Source: Flaveria trinervia | Taxonomy: Eukaryota; Streptophyta; Magnoliopsida; Asterales; Asteraceae | Direction of reading: 5' to 3' | Assembly: GCA_025506515.1 (NCBI GenBank) | Contig: CM046447.1 | Location: 89,808,998 to 89,872,997 of the forward strand | DNA: 64,000 nucleotides | Shown: positions 12,019 through 22,904 of the stretch, in pieces | Position numbering within the stretch: the first letter of the stretch is position 1 | How the letters are laid out: the number at the start of each line of letters is the position of its first letter | Position numbers and translations under genes: made by a program | Notes under the pieces: model-generated | Database searches by the model: none | What the model saw: the letters and a program-made list of their open reading frames with translations, nothing else | Told to the model about the DNA's origin: nothing

Positions 12019-12063
12019 CAATCTGAAACACAAGACACATAATCATTAGACACTCACATAACA

Positions 12064-12290
12064 TGCGAATGAATCATGCGACTGTGGTCAGTCGGTTATC
12101 CTATCCTGCGACTGGACTTATTCGGGTGAATGAACATGTGACTGAGTTCAATCAGTTGACTGATCCTGCGATTGATTCAGTCGGCCGACTGAGCTCATTC
12201 GCATGTCCAATTCGTCCGATTGAGCTATTCTTCCGGCTCAATCGTGCGATTGGAGTTCATCCATCTGACTAGTCGCATGACTTACTGTTC
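12064..12290. repeat. CARTCGNNCGAYTG motif cluster, spacer part 1 of C1
   Basis: Closely packed half-sites and palindromes of the TCAGTCG/CGACTGA type, including the perfect 16 bp palindrome TCAGTCGGCCGACTGA at 12177-12192. It lies just upstream (in sense) of the aORF start. Counterpart in C2: 26350-26585. Confidence 0.85.
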
Positions 12291-12659
12291 GGTTGACTTA
12301 GGTTCGAGTCCTGACAAAATCATGAAATTAAACATTTTGAAAAGGTTCGTTAGACTCGCAATCACTTAACTAATAACCTAATAACCTTATTTTTAACATT
12401 TTAAATGGTTTCAGTGGGTTATTAGGCCATTGAGTGGTATGTTCTTGTTTCAATCGCGAATCACTAATTAGGGCACCAATTTCTTCGGATTTCGGTGTGA
12501 TTTCATCACATTTTACCTGTAAGAAGGCAGACGCACTTCAGAATATCAAGAAGGAGGATTAATTGAAGTCTAAAGAGATTTGGGCAGAGTAACGGTAACA
12601 TGTGCGATTTAAGGGCGATTGGGAGTGGTAAGAAGAATGCGATCGACTATGGCCCTTTA

Positions 12660-12945
12660 TATACTGAATCGGAGTTCAATCGGCTGACTGGACTCATTCG
12701 CTCAGTTCATTCGGGCAAATGAAGCTCAGTCGGGCGATTGACTCAGTCAATCACCTTCAGTCGGCCGACTGAGGCTCAGTCGGTCGACTGACTCAGTCGC
12801 ACGGTCCCAATCGGACGAATGGCACATTCTGATAATCCATTCGGGTGAATGGGTCATACTCATGTCCATTCGGTTGTTTAATGCATGAGTATGGTCCATT
12901 CGCCTAATTGGTCCATACTCATGGTCCAGTCGTGCGAATGGGTCA
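12660..12945. repeat. CARTCGNNCGAYTG motif cluster, spacer part 2 of C1
   Basis: A second cluster with the same vocabulary, again with a perfect TCAGTCGGCCGACTGA at 12757-12772 and a near-perfect copy (TCAGTCGGTCGACTGA) at 12776-12791. Phrases GGTCCATTCG and GGTCATACTC separate the units. Counterpart in C2: 26970-27275. Confidence 0.85.
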
Positions 12946-13808
12946 TACTCTTTAAATTTTTCTAACTTCATGACCATTTGACTTTTAGACCCATTTAAAC
13001 TGTTGAATTAATATTATAATCATGTGATCATCTCAGACATGATCATTTTAACTTGAAAAACTTTTGATCACTCAGACGTGATCCTTTTAAACGATTAGTC
13101 ACCTCAGATGTGACCTATTGTTGTTTGAAAGCACTTGTGGTCACCTCAGATGTGTCCTTTTAGATGATAAGGTCCCTTATCAACTTCCATGACATAGTCC
13201 GATACTAACCTACAGAAATTGACGAATTTTGTACAGAAATAAAAGAAATAATACTGAAAACTTACACAAATTAAGACATGTTTTTATGTTTCATGAGAGT
13301 TAAGTCCTAAGATGTAGTTCTAAGGAATAAATATTCTTAGAGAGCAACCTCAATCATTTAAACCATACATGGATCAATTTAAGTTGGAATCATACAGGAT
13401 ATTCAAATCATTCAGGATAAATTATTTAAAATAACTTTGATGCTCTTTCCTTGTTTTTCATCTGGAGTCATTTAGCAAATTTAGGAAATCATACTAGTAC
13501 TCTTAGGTCCCCACACTAATTTGAACTTTCAAGATTGTAGCCACAGTGATTGTCAGTATACCTGTCCTCTTAAATCCATACACAGACTTTCAACACAGTT
13601 TGGTGATCGTTTTAAGGTTTTTTTTATTTCAACAAGCATTTGTGGATCCCACACTATATGGTAATCAACATCCTCAGGAGATTTTTGAGCGGTCTTAGGG
13701 TAGAATTCAAGAAGAGACTATTCATATAACTTTCAAAGAGAAGCCAATCCTCAGGTCAATGCCATCGCATAGCAGAGAGGCGGCAAACAACAATGAGTTC
13801 TAGAATAT

Positions 13809-13867
13809 ATAGGTTATGCTTATCCTCAGGTCAGTGTCACCGCACAGCAAAGAGGCACATAACCTAT
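13809..13867. repeat. Conserved inverted repeat in C1 spacer
   Basis: Perfect 10 bp arms ATAGGTTATG (13809-13818) and CATAACCTAT (13858-13867) enclose about 39 bases containing CCTCAGGTCAGTG and CGCACAGCAAAGAGGC. The loop sequence is a near-duplicate of 13750-13785. The same arms and loop exist in C2 (28050-28107). Confidence 0.75.
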
Positions 13868-14568
13868 CTTCTTGTTTGAGCAATTTTTCTTCTTTTTGCA
13901 TAGATCTCACCAACAACATAGGTTATCAGTTTGATTGTCTTTGCATTTTTCATGTGCTTTTGCTCATGCTTTGGTCTTATGCACACTTTTGTGGTGTTTT
14001 GCTCTTCACCCTTTATTGGAATCTTGTTGATTGTGTTAACCAGGGATAAGGTGTTACCCACAGCTAGTCAACCATTTTAGTTTAATCTTGAGATCACCAA
14101 AAGGTCTAGTCATCCATGTGTTGAATCTACCGACATATCAGCTGTGGTCTAGCAACCTCTAGGTCTACTTTCTATGTGTTACCTTAGTAGTAGCTAGCTT
14201 AACTATCATATTTCCTTTTATATTGCTCAGACTACACAGACTTATACTTGAACTTTGCATCTTTTTCAATTTTGATTTTTAAAGTCCCAAATGGTTTGTA
14301 CCTCTGTACTATCATATTCTACACATTAAATCGGTATCACACGTACGATCTTATTTATTATCGGCTTGCCTCTCCTTTTCCCTCGTTTTTTTAATTTTTT
14401 ATTTTTTTTTTGCATGCCTATTCTCCCCTAAAATACTAAAACCTCTAAGGATTTGTGTCATAGGATTTTAATGAGCAATAAAAGACTCTAAGTGTAATTA
14501 ACAAACTATCATTAAGAAAACAAGAGAATTAAACTTAAATAACAGTAAAATTTTAAAAATAAAAGAAC

Positions 14569-17500
14569 CTAGACTCGATGCATCGGACTATACATGGTCA
14601 TCTTCAGGATGACCTCACTTTTCTTCTTAACGCCATTGACCTCTAACAGATATAGAAAACGTGGTTGTCAAAGCCTTGTATAGAGGTCAGCGTGTTGAAA
14701 ATCAGGTTTATTCTTATCACATCGATTAAAATTTTTCAAAATAGTCACGTATGAAGTGATATTTGATTCCGATGTGATTGGTCTTAGGATGTTGGACCAG
14801 GTTTTTAGTGACTGCAATCACAGCAGAGTTATCAACAAATATAGGGGTGGAAGTGAAATGCAAAGCATAATCCCGCATTTGCTGTTGAATCCATATGATT
14901 TGGGAACAGCAGCTTGCAGCAGCAATGTATTTGACTTCACAACTTGACTAAGCAACCGAGGTCTGCTTCTTACACTGACAGGTACTAATATTCTCCCAAA
15001 GAACTGACACCCTACTGATGTGGACTTGTTAGTTCATCTGCAGCCGCCGTAATCTGAGTCACTATACGCTGTAAGTTCAAAGTCATCATCATGAGGATAC
15101 CACAACCAAGTGTGGGTGTGCCCTTCAGATAACGAAATATCCTTTTGACCCCAATTAGATGGTTCACTTAGGCTTTGCCTGATATCATGAGCATAAACAT
15201 GTAGCATACATGATATCTGGTCGTGAGGCAGTGAGATACATGAGAGATCCAATCATCCCTTGGTACATAGTGGCATCTACCAGATCACCGTTCTCATCGG
15301 TGCCACATCATGGTTTGTAGCTAGTGGAGTGCCAGCTGAGGAGGCATTCTCCATGTCAAACGATTGAGAATATCCCCTACATACTTGGTCTGACATAAGA
15401 AGATTCCATTTGGTGTCTGATCCACCTGTAACCCGAGAAAAAACTTCATCTCCCCCATGGCATTCATCTCAAACTCTGCCTTCATAACTGCTTCGAATTC
15501 TTTGCATAATTCTTCTTCTTTGAACTGAAGATTATGTCATCTACATAGATCTGTACTAGCAGTAGATCTCCATCTTTTTCTTTGATAAATAATGTGCAGT
15601 CAATGACTCCCCTGCGAAAACCGTGTTTTACAAGATGAGTGAAAGTTTCTCATTCCAAGCCCTTGAAGCCTGATGAAGCCCGTAAAGAGCCTTGTCGAGT
15701 TTGTAGACTCTGTCCCGATAGTATGGATCCTCAAATCCCTCGGGTTGACTAACATACACTGTTCTCTGATCTCCCCATGAAGGAATGCCACTCTTCAAAT
15801 CTAGTTGATAAACTTTATTTTCATATAAGATGCATAGGCAAGGAAGATGCCGATGGCTTCCATCCTTGCCACCGGCGCAAATACTTCATTGTAGTCAATA
15901 CCTTCAACTTGTCGAAAACCCTGAACAACAAGCTAAGCCTTGGTTCTGATGATCACTCCCTGATCATCTTTCTTACATTTCAAGACCCATTGGTTTTGCC
16001 AATGACTTTAGCACCTTTAGGTCTATCCACTAGGTCCATACACCTAACGTCATAAAATAAAGAAGTTCTTCCTGTATGGCACTAACCCAAGCCTTATCAT
16101 TAGTGCTTCACTAACATACATTGGCTCAAATGAGACACAAAGCAGCGGTATGCACCATCGTGAAGGTATCCTTTTTCCATCACAGGGCATAATCAGTTGA
16201 GTACAGCTGATTTCTAGTCTGAACCCCTGATCTCACATCTCCTATAACATTATCCAAAGGATGATAGACGTTAGACGTGAGCCGACGGTTGTCGGAACAA
16301 CCACCTCAGATCAAGATTATGACCATTTGGTTCTGGATCTGAGGCAATAGGTGTCTGAGGTTCTAAAAGATCAGAATCATCACTAGGGATGCTTGTGAAC
16401 TTGTGGTAGTCGGAACCTGTACATCCTGGTTGATCTGATTTTCTTCATTTTCTTCATCAGAGGAGGAGCCACTCACATAAACTGCTCCCTGAGTTGGTAG
16501 GATCATGACTTGTGAATCTTGAGACGGTGTGTGTTCAAGACATCATACATCATCTTGTTTGCCAACTCGTCTTCTAAAGAAGAAAGAGATATGTTGAAGG
16601 ACTTGAAGAATCCATCATAGTCGAAGAAGTAAGCAGGACCTTTTCCGGCAGGCGGTGTGAATATATCTGAACATCAACATTACACCACACCTCTACTTGA
16701 CCCGTTGAGTTGTTGTAAACCTCTGTTCGGTATGTTGTATCCTAAGAAGATCCTTCATCAACCTTCTCACTGAATTTTCCCTCCTGAGTCTTTTCGCAGG
16801 GTGCACGGAGCGCCAAACGGCTCGAGATATTCCAAGTTAGGTTTACGTCGCTGTAATAACTCGTAGCAATTTTTCCATGGTGTTTTACTACCAGAAACTT
16901 GATTGAGAGTATAACATGCATTTGCCATGCTTCATTCCAAAATTGGATAGGCAGTTTCAAGTCTGCCAGCATTGTCCGTGCCGTCTCTATCAAGCTGTTA
17001 GTTCTTCCGTTCAGCAACGCCGTCATCTGAGGGGTATAAGCCGAGGTAAATTGATGCACAATTCCCTTTTCCTTGCAATAGTCCTCCATCCTCTGATTCT
17101 TGAACTCGGTTCCGTTGTCTAAGCGCACTGTATTACGTTTAGCTTGTATAGGGATTCTAGTGTAGTTACCAATTCCTTGAAGGATTCAAATGTTTTGGAT
17201 TTGGATTTCAGAAACATTACCCAAGAGAACCTTGAGTACTCATCAGTAACTACATAGCAATACAAGTCGCCTGCGATGCTTGTTGTACTGACTGGACCAA
17301 ACAGATCCATGTGAAGGAGCTCAAGTGGAAGTTTTATAGAATGAACTTTCTTTTCCTTATGAGATTTCTTTGTCGGTTTGCCCTTTTTGCACGCAACACA
17401 AAAATCCGGGAGTTGGAAGCTTTTGACATTTACTCCTCTCACAAGATCATTCTGGATCAAGTGATTCATTTTCCTCGGATTTATGTGTCCCATTCTCCTA

Positions 17501-17999
17501 TGCCAGGAGATGGATTCTTTCTCAGTAGCTTTGGACAGGAAGCATTGGACTTCACTATCCGTTGTGGAGGCCTTTGAGAGATCCAAGACATAAAGATCAT
17601 TATATCTTGAAGCTGACATTAGGATCTGATCCTCCAGAATCACGTAGTCCTTCTTTAGAACATAACACTTCTTGTTGTCAAAAACTATCTTGAATCCTTT
17701 ATCACAAATTTGAGAAAATGAAAGTAAGTTATTTTATAATTGTTGGACATAGTTTACCTTATCAAACTTAACTTTCTCATTTCCCACTTCTCCTTGGGCT
17801 GTGATGTACCCGCCTTTGTTTCCAGCAAACGAAACATGCCCTCCTTTAATTTGTCTGACATTTGATAAGAGAGCTCTGTTCCCTATCATGTGCCTGGATG
17901 CTCTGCTATCAACAATCCACGTGTTAGTCTCAGAACTATAGCGAACACCCTGCACATTCAATGAAAATATTAGTTCATGTTAGGAACCCAAGCCTTAAC
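14569..17999 (-). pseudogene. C1 pol polyprotein: protease, integrase, reverse transcriptase, RNase H
   Basis: Copia domain order on the minus strand. The aspartic protease motif near 17880-17912 reads DSRASRHM, with Arg where Gly is expected. The pre-integrase zinc region (WHRRMGH...CVACKKGK) is at 17119-17643. The integrase core runs from HMDLFGPV and VVTDEYSRFSW to RLDNGTEF near 17120, where a frame break intervenes. RT is split over several frames with an intact YVDD at 15536-15547. RNase H carries YSDSDYGGCR at 15034-15252, and LYT and FLYLLEVNGV near the end. The sense stop is TAG at 14569-14571. The polyprotein would process itself, copy the RNA and integrate the cDNA; this copy has many stops and frameshifts and cannot. 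The boundary with gag is approximate because the two are probably one frame. Confidence 0.9.
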
Positions 18000-20793
18000 T
18001 GGCTTGGGTTTCCCTGAGGCATCACATATCACAAACTCAACCCATTGACCCTTTGAGGTTAAGGATTGATCAAAATTCTGTGTGTTCTTATTTTCAGGCA
18101 CTGAGAAGGATTTTTCTTTCCATAATCCAGATTTGTGTAAGGCCTGTTTGTGATAAACAGACGACTGGCTGATGGGTTGAACTTTAGGCTCATAATCCTT
18201 TTAGGAGGCATCATTGAGTTCCTCTTAAAAGATCTAGATGAAGATGCAGAAAGTATAACTTTCTTCCTCGGTATCTGGTAATAAGGACAGTGAGACGCTA
18301 TATGACCATACTCTCCACAATTATAGCAGGATCTCCTTTCAACTTTACGGTTTTTGTTTTGGTGGAGATATACTTGTCACACTGTCAACCTTAGTGTGTT
18401 GGACTGAGGCACTACTTTGTTAGATGTATGAGTTGGTTTTACAAAATTAATTGTTTTACCTGGTTTTACATCTTTAATCTCTTGTTTCCCTGGACAGTGA
18501 CATGATGCACATGATTGAGTAGATTTTATAGTCTTTTTGGTTCTTGTTTGACTTTGTTTGACCTTGACTTTAAACTAATCCTTGAATTCTTTTTCCAGGT
18601 TAACACAAGGCATCTTTCCTATTGCCTTTGAAGTGGCCTCCTTTTGTTTAGGGTCGGATTCACTTGATTTACTTACGGAATCCGGATCGCTAACAAGAGG
18701 AGTAGACACCACGTGATCCTTGATAGGTTATTGTTATTGGTTTACTTTTGGTGTTCATCAAGGTCTCAGGTGGTGGTGGAACCACTTTGTATCCCAGTCC
18801 CTCCCTATTATATCTCTCTCTTACTAAGTGTTGGACAATGTCTGATGAGCTTGTCCAACTATGCAGTTTTTGTTTTAATGAATTGACTTCTACTTCTAAA
18901 ACTTCTTTGTTCTTCTTAGTGTCCTCAAGAGAGTTCAGATAGTACCTAATGTCATTTTCTTGGTTAAATGCAACTACCTCAGTTTCCCTAAGCTATATAT
19001 TTAATAGGTCTATCTTTTCCTTGTAACCGTGCTTTTTTTGTTTCAATACTCTATTTGCTTTTGTGCACAGTTCCAGATCCTTTACTAAGCTATCATTATG
19101 ATCTAGTAGCGTCACAAATTTTGAATCTATAACTTCTCTAAATTATTACATTCTAAGCAAGCATGATTATTAAACAGTTGGTCAGTAGTACTTACCTGGG
19201 ATGTTGAAGAAGAATCAGCCATGAGTGCTGGCTCGGTTATCTCTGGTTCTGGTGATTTAGATGATGATGCATTTGTAGATTTTTCTTCTTCAGGCAGGTA
19301 GTTGACCACATTTGCAGTATCTTCAAAATTTGACATCGCGAGCTCTACTGCTATATCTCCTTCACTTGCAGAATCGTCATCAATATCCTCCACACTAGCT
19401 ATATTGGATTCTCTTGGTGAGACAAACCGAAAGCTCCAATCCTGTCCTTCATCTTCATTAGCAGTTAAGGCTTTTGGATCCGTACTTGATGAGCCAACAT
19501 TAGTAGCTGTGGACTTGTCTTGACGGTTAAATGACGAAAAGGGATTTCCATTACCTGTCTTCTTTGGTTTTATACACTCCCTCTTGAAGTGTCCCTTCTC
19601 ACCACAGTTGAAGCATGTAACCTTTGACTTATCAAACCCAAAGGTTGTGTCTTTTGTTGCAACCAAGTTCTGTCCGGTCTTTTTTACAAACTTTTTAGCT
19701 CGTCGGACAGCACTTGCCAAAGCCCACATTATGTCCATACGTTCCAACTCCATTTCATCCACCTGCTCATAATCTCATCTGCCAGGTGCCAGTTACCTAT
19801 CTTTCCAGCAATTAATCCATCGTAGGATTGAACCACCGCATCTAAAAGGTCCATACGTTCTCTGGCCACCTCCACTGTTACATTCCCGAGGTTGTCGGTT
19901 TTAAGCTTTGCTGCATTAGCTTCAGGTATCATATATTGGGTGCTAGATGAACCTGACATTTCGAATCCTGAAGTTGAGGGTTATCCTGGAACTCCTGCGC
20001 TTGAGATGAAGGCAGTTTGCAGTGGTGCTCCAGATGTCTTGGCTGAAGGAGTAGCATTGTAGAGTGCAGGATTCTGATCATAGTTTGCCTTTTGGGCTCG
20101 ATACTTCATCCTAATCTCCTCTTCTCTCAGTTTCAGAATGAAATCTTTTATGTCTAACTTCGAGAGCATTCCACTCTGTCTAAGATTTGAAACAAACGAA
20201 CCCCATTTTTCTGGTAATCTATCAGCAAAGTTGGATACCTTATCTTCCATCGAAGTAACCACTCCATGAGTGTGCATCTCACTCATCAAGTGGTAGAATC
20301 TATCGATCACATCATCAAGGCCTTCTTTTCCTATTGAAGAGAAATTGTCAAACTCCTTCTTCAAGGCTTTTGCCTTGATAGCCTTCAGAGAGGCATTTCC
20401 GTCATACCTCTTCTCCAATGCATCCTAAAGTTTCTTGGCTTGGGTATACTCCGAATACTGATGAAAAATATCATTCGGAATAGACTGAGTAAGCAAGGCG
20501 TAGACTTTCTTCTCAGCGTTGTGTTTTACCTTCTGTGCATCCGACATGCCACTTAGAGTAAGTTTTACTCCGTCAGCTCCAACTGGCATGCTGTACCCCG
20601 ACTCTATTGCCTCCCACAAATTTGTATCCACTTCATTTAAGTAGATTTCGAAACGTTGCTTCCATTGTGGGTAGTCGTCTAACGTAATAAGTTTTGGGGG
20701 TTTATTGTGAATCCGCACTTCGTTCTCCAACAGCAGTAGATTCTGGATACGTGTATCTCTACCTGCTGTGTATGTTGAAAACTGATACTCCAT
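18000..20793 (-). pseudogene. C1 gag with two separated CCHC zinc knuckles
   Basis: Capsid/nucleocapsid part. The start ATG at 20791-20793 gives MEYQFSTYTAGRD, then the copia gag core (DDYPQWKQRFEIYLNE, YALLTQSIP, DVIDRFYHLMSEMH, FILKLREEEIRMKY). An in-frame TAG replaces a Trp codon after QAKKL (about 20424), and a frameshift follows near 19760. The first zinc knuckle, CFNCGEKGHFKREC, is at 19573-19615. A Ser/Asp/Glu-rich region follows, then a coiled-coil part, then a second knuckle, CYNCGEYGHIASHC, at 18287-18328, roughly 415 codons later. Two widely spaced knuckles with a coiled coil between recall Sirevirus gag. The 3' boundary at 18000 is nominal. Confidence 0.88.
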
Positions 20794-20814
20794 TACACTT
20801 AACTTTACTATTTA

Positions 20815-21065
20815 ACAAGCTGCTGATGGATGCGAATGAAGGTATGCGATTGGGCTTATTCGGGCGATTGAACAAGTGCGGATGGTTTAATCGTGCGACT
20901 AAACAAATAAGGATGAGTCAGTCGTCCGAATAAAGTAAAGCGGTTGAGCAGTCCGAATGAAGATCTCAGTCGTACGAATGAGGGTACGGATGAGTTCAAT
21001 CGTGCGGTTGAAGGATGCGAATGAACTCAGTCATGCAATTGATCCAATCATTCGATTGAACCTGC
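20815..21065. repeat. Motif cluster in the leader of C1
   Basis: Between the gag start and the primer site, units such as AATCGTGCGACTAAAC, CAGTCGTACGAATGAG and CAATCGTGCGGTTGAA recur about every 20-30 bases. This is the same vocabulary as in the LTR and spacer. Counterpart in C2: 34980-35215. Confidence 0.8.
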
Positions 21066-21270
21066 TGAAGTTTGATAATTCGTAGGTTAAACTTTTTTTT
21101 GGCCGTAAAAACTCGAATTTTACCAAACCCTAATAGCCGTATGCCGGAAAAACTACACTTTTCGATCAGGAAATGTCCAAGACTCCGTTAGACACAAAAA
21201 GATTGTTTTTGATGCAAAAACACAATTTTGTATCAGAACGATTGAATCAACACGTAATCAAGAGCCTATA

Positions 21271-21282
21271 GCTCTGATACCA
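21271..21282 (-). promoter_or_regulatory. Primer binding site (tRNA-iMet) of C1
   Basis: Minus-strand TGGTATCAGAGC starts two bases after the 5' LTR end and is complementary to the 3' end of plant initiator methionine tRNA. It is intact over 12 bases. Confidence 0.93.
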
Positions 21283-21284
21283 CT

Positions 21285-22028
21285 TGTTAGGATCTGTATT
21301 TGAATGAAATACCAACTGATTAACGTGTTAAACCAAACCAAATAGTGTGGAATCCTATTTGATTGGCGATCCAATCAGTGAGAACGCACGTAGAAACAAT
21401 AACGTATTGAATCTAACATCAAGAATCGATTAGGAATCGATCTATAGCGTTCTATGAACTTGGAGTACGAACTTAGAGGCTTCTGGACGGCTAGGGTACG
21501 TCTGGAGTCGAAGTGGATTGAATACTTTCGTTTTTCCATGAATTAGATAGTATTTATAGGTTAGGGTTGCTCATTCGGACGACTAAACTATTAGCATGGT
21601 TCATTTGTGCGATTGAGCCATGCGGTTGATCCATTCGCACCACTGAGTATTCAGTCGTGCGACTGAGTCAAACGCATGAAGTTTTTAAGGCATATAAACT
21701 ATTTAGGCACATGGACACTCAGTCGCATGGCCATTCGGACGCATGACCACTGTTGGGGCGCATGGTCCAGTCGGACGCATGAGAACTTCACTTCACCAAG
21801 TTTGAATGTATTCAATATTATAACATTATGCATAACACTTCAAACAATCACAAACCTATATAATCAAGTCAATATGCGTTAATCAACTCGTTAATGAAAT
21901 ATTAAACATTATAAACACAACCAAACATATGTATTTCATTAAGTACCCGTACAATTACAATTACATAAGTGTAAGACAATACAAAGATATTACATTAAGA
22001 TCAGAAACTAGGGACACATGTATCAACA
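21285..22028 (-). repeat. C1 5' LTR
   Basis: 744 bases, partner of 7875-8612. In sense the motif array (about 21785 down to 21566, including TCAGTCGTGCGACTGA at 21651-21666) lies immediately upstream of the TATA box at 21551-21560. U5 ends ...CTAACA, followed by the primer site. Confidence 0.95.
21551..21560 (-). promoter_or_regulatory. TATA box of C1 5' LTR promoter
   Basis: Minus-strand CCTATAAATA. Conserved in both C2 LTRs (22461-22470 and 35701-35710) and degenerated in the C1 3' LTR. The position, directly downstream of the motif array, defines U3/R. Confidence 0.7.
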
Positions 22029-22196
22029 ATATATATATATATGGGTGGTTCCAAAGAAAACCATGATTCACTAAAAATCTATGAAAACCAAATCCAAACC
22101 ATTTATATATATGATAAATGGTTGACATATATAGTGGCATTTTAGTAATAATCCAAAATCAAGTAGATTATATTATGCACAAATCTGGAACAATAT

Positions 22197-22904
22197 TGAT
22201 AGAGGATCGTGTACTGGACGGAGTACTAACTGATTCACGTGTATACCGAATCAAATAGTGCGGAATCCTATTTGATTGGCGATCCAATCAGAGAGAACGT
22301 TAACCCGATCGATATAAGTTTAATCTAAACGTTAAGAGTGGATAGGAATCGATCAAGAACGATCTATGAACCTGGACTGGATTTCTTGGACGTTCTGGAC
22401 GGCTAGGGTACGTGTATGAGTCGAATTCTTCAAAGTGTTCCATTTTCCATGAATTAAGTGGTATTTATAGGTTGGGGTGACTCATTCGTGCGACTGAGTC
22501 ATGTGGTTGATCAGTCGCACGAATGAGTGTTTAGTCGTGAGACTGAGTCAATCTCATGTCATAATTGTGCGACTGATCCAGTGTCCTGGTTCAGTCGTGC
22601 GACTGGTTCATTAGCATGAAGTTGTTCATTAGTATGGTCCATTAGCGTGGGCCATTCGCATGAGAACTTCATATAACTAAGTTTGAATATGTTTCACAAT
22701 CATTATTTGACTTAGATCTATTCAAACAACCATCAACCTATATAGTTAGTTCAATAAGCATTAACACATAATAATCAATGAAATATTAAACATTATAAGC
22801 ATAAACCACACATTGTATTTCATTCAAGCCATCCAGTTACATATATGTAAGACATGAAAGACTTTTTACATTAAGCTCATAAACTAGGTACATACGTATC
22901 TACA
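22197..22904 (-). repeat. C2 3' LTR
   Basis: 708 bases. The motif array occupies about 22478-22665 and the TATA box is at 22461-22470 (minus-strand CCTATAAATA). It lacks a short repeated phrase (GTTCATGCGTATGGTCCATTAGCATGAA-like) that is present twice in the 5' LTR, which explains most of the length difference. Confidence 0.95.

Larger units (their letters stand above)
12019..14568 (-). other. C1 pol-aORF spacer
   Basis: 2.5 kb with no supported gene. It contains two motif clusters (12064-12290 and 12660-12945), repeated GATCACCTCAGACGTGATC-like phrases at 13020-13160, a conserved inverted repeat (13809-13867) and T-rich stretches near 14390-14410. Much of it has a counterpart in the C2 spacer (26276-28821) in the same order, so it is an ancestral part of the family and not an insertion. 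Confidence 0.85.
7875..22028 (-). mobile_element. C1: complete Ty1/copia (Sirevirus-like) retrotransposon with aORF
   Basis: 14.15 kb element on the minus strand. The LTRs at 7875-8612 and 21285-22028 both begin, read on +, TGTTAGGATC and end TATCAACA. Flanks carry a 5 bp duplication ATATA (7870-7874 and 22029-22033), weak evidence alone because the site is a TA repeat. A tRNA-iMet primer site follows the 5' LTR and a polypurine tract precedes the 3' LTR. Internal order on the minus strand: leader with motif array, gag, PR-IN-RT-RH, 2.5 kb spacer, aORF. By eye about 6% of the first 310 LTR bases differ between the two LTRs, so the insertion is not very recent. All frames are broken. Confidence 0.95.
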
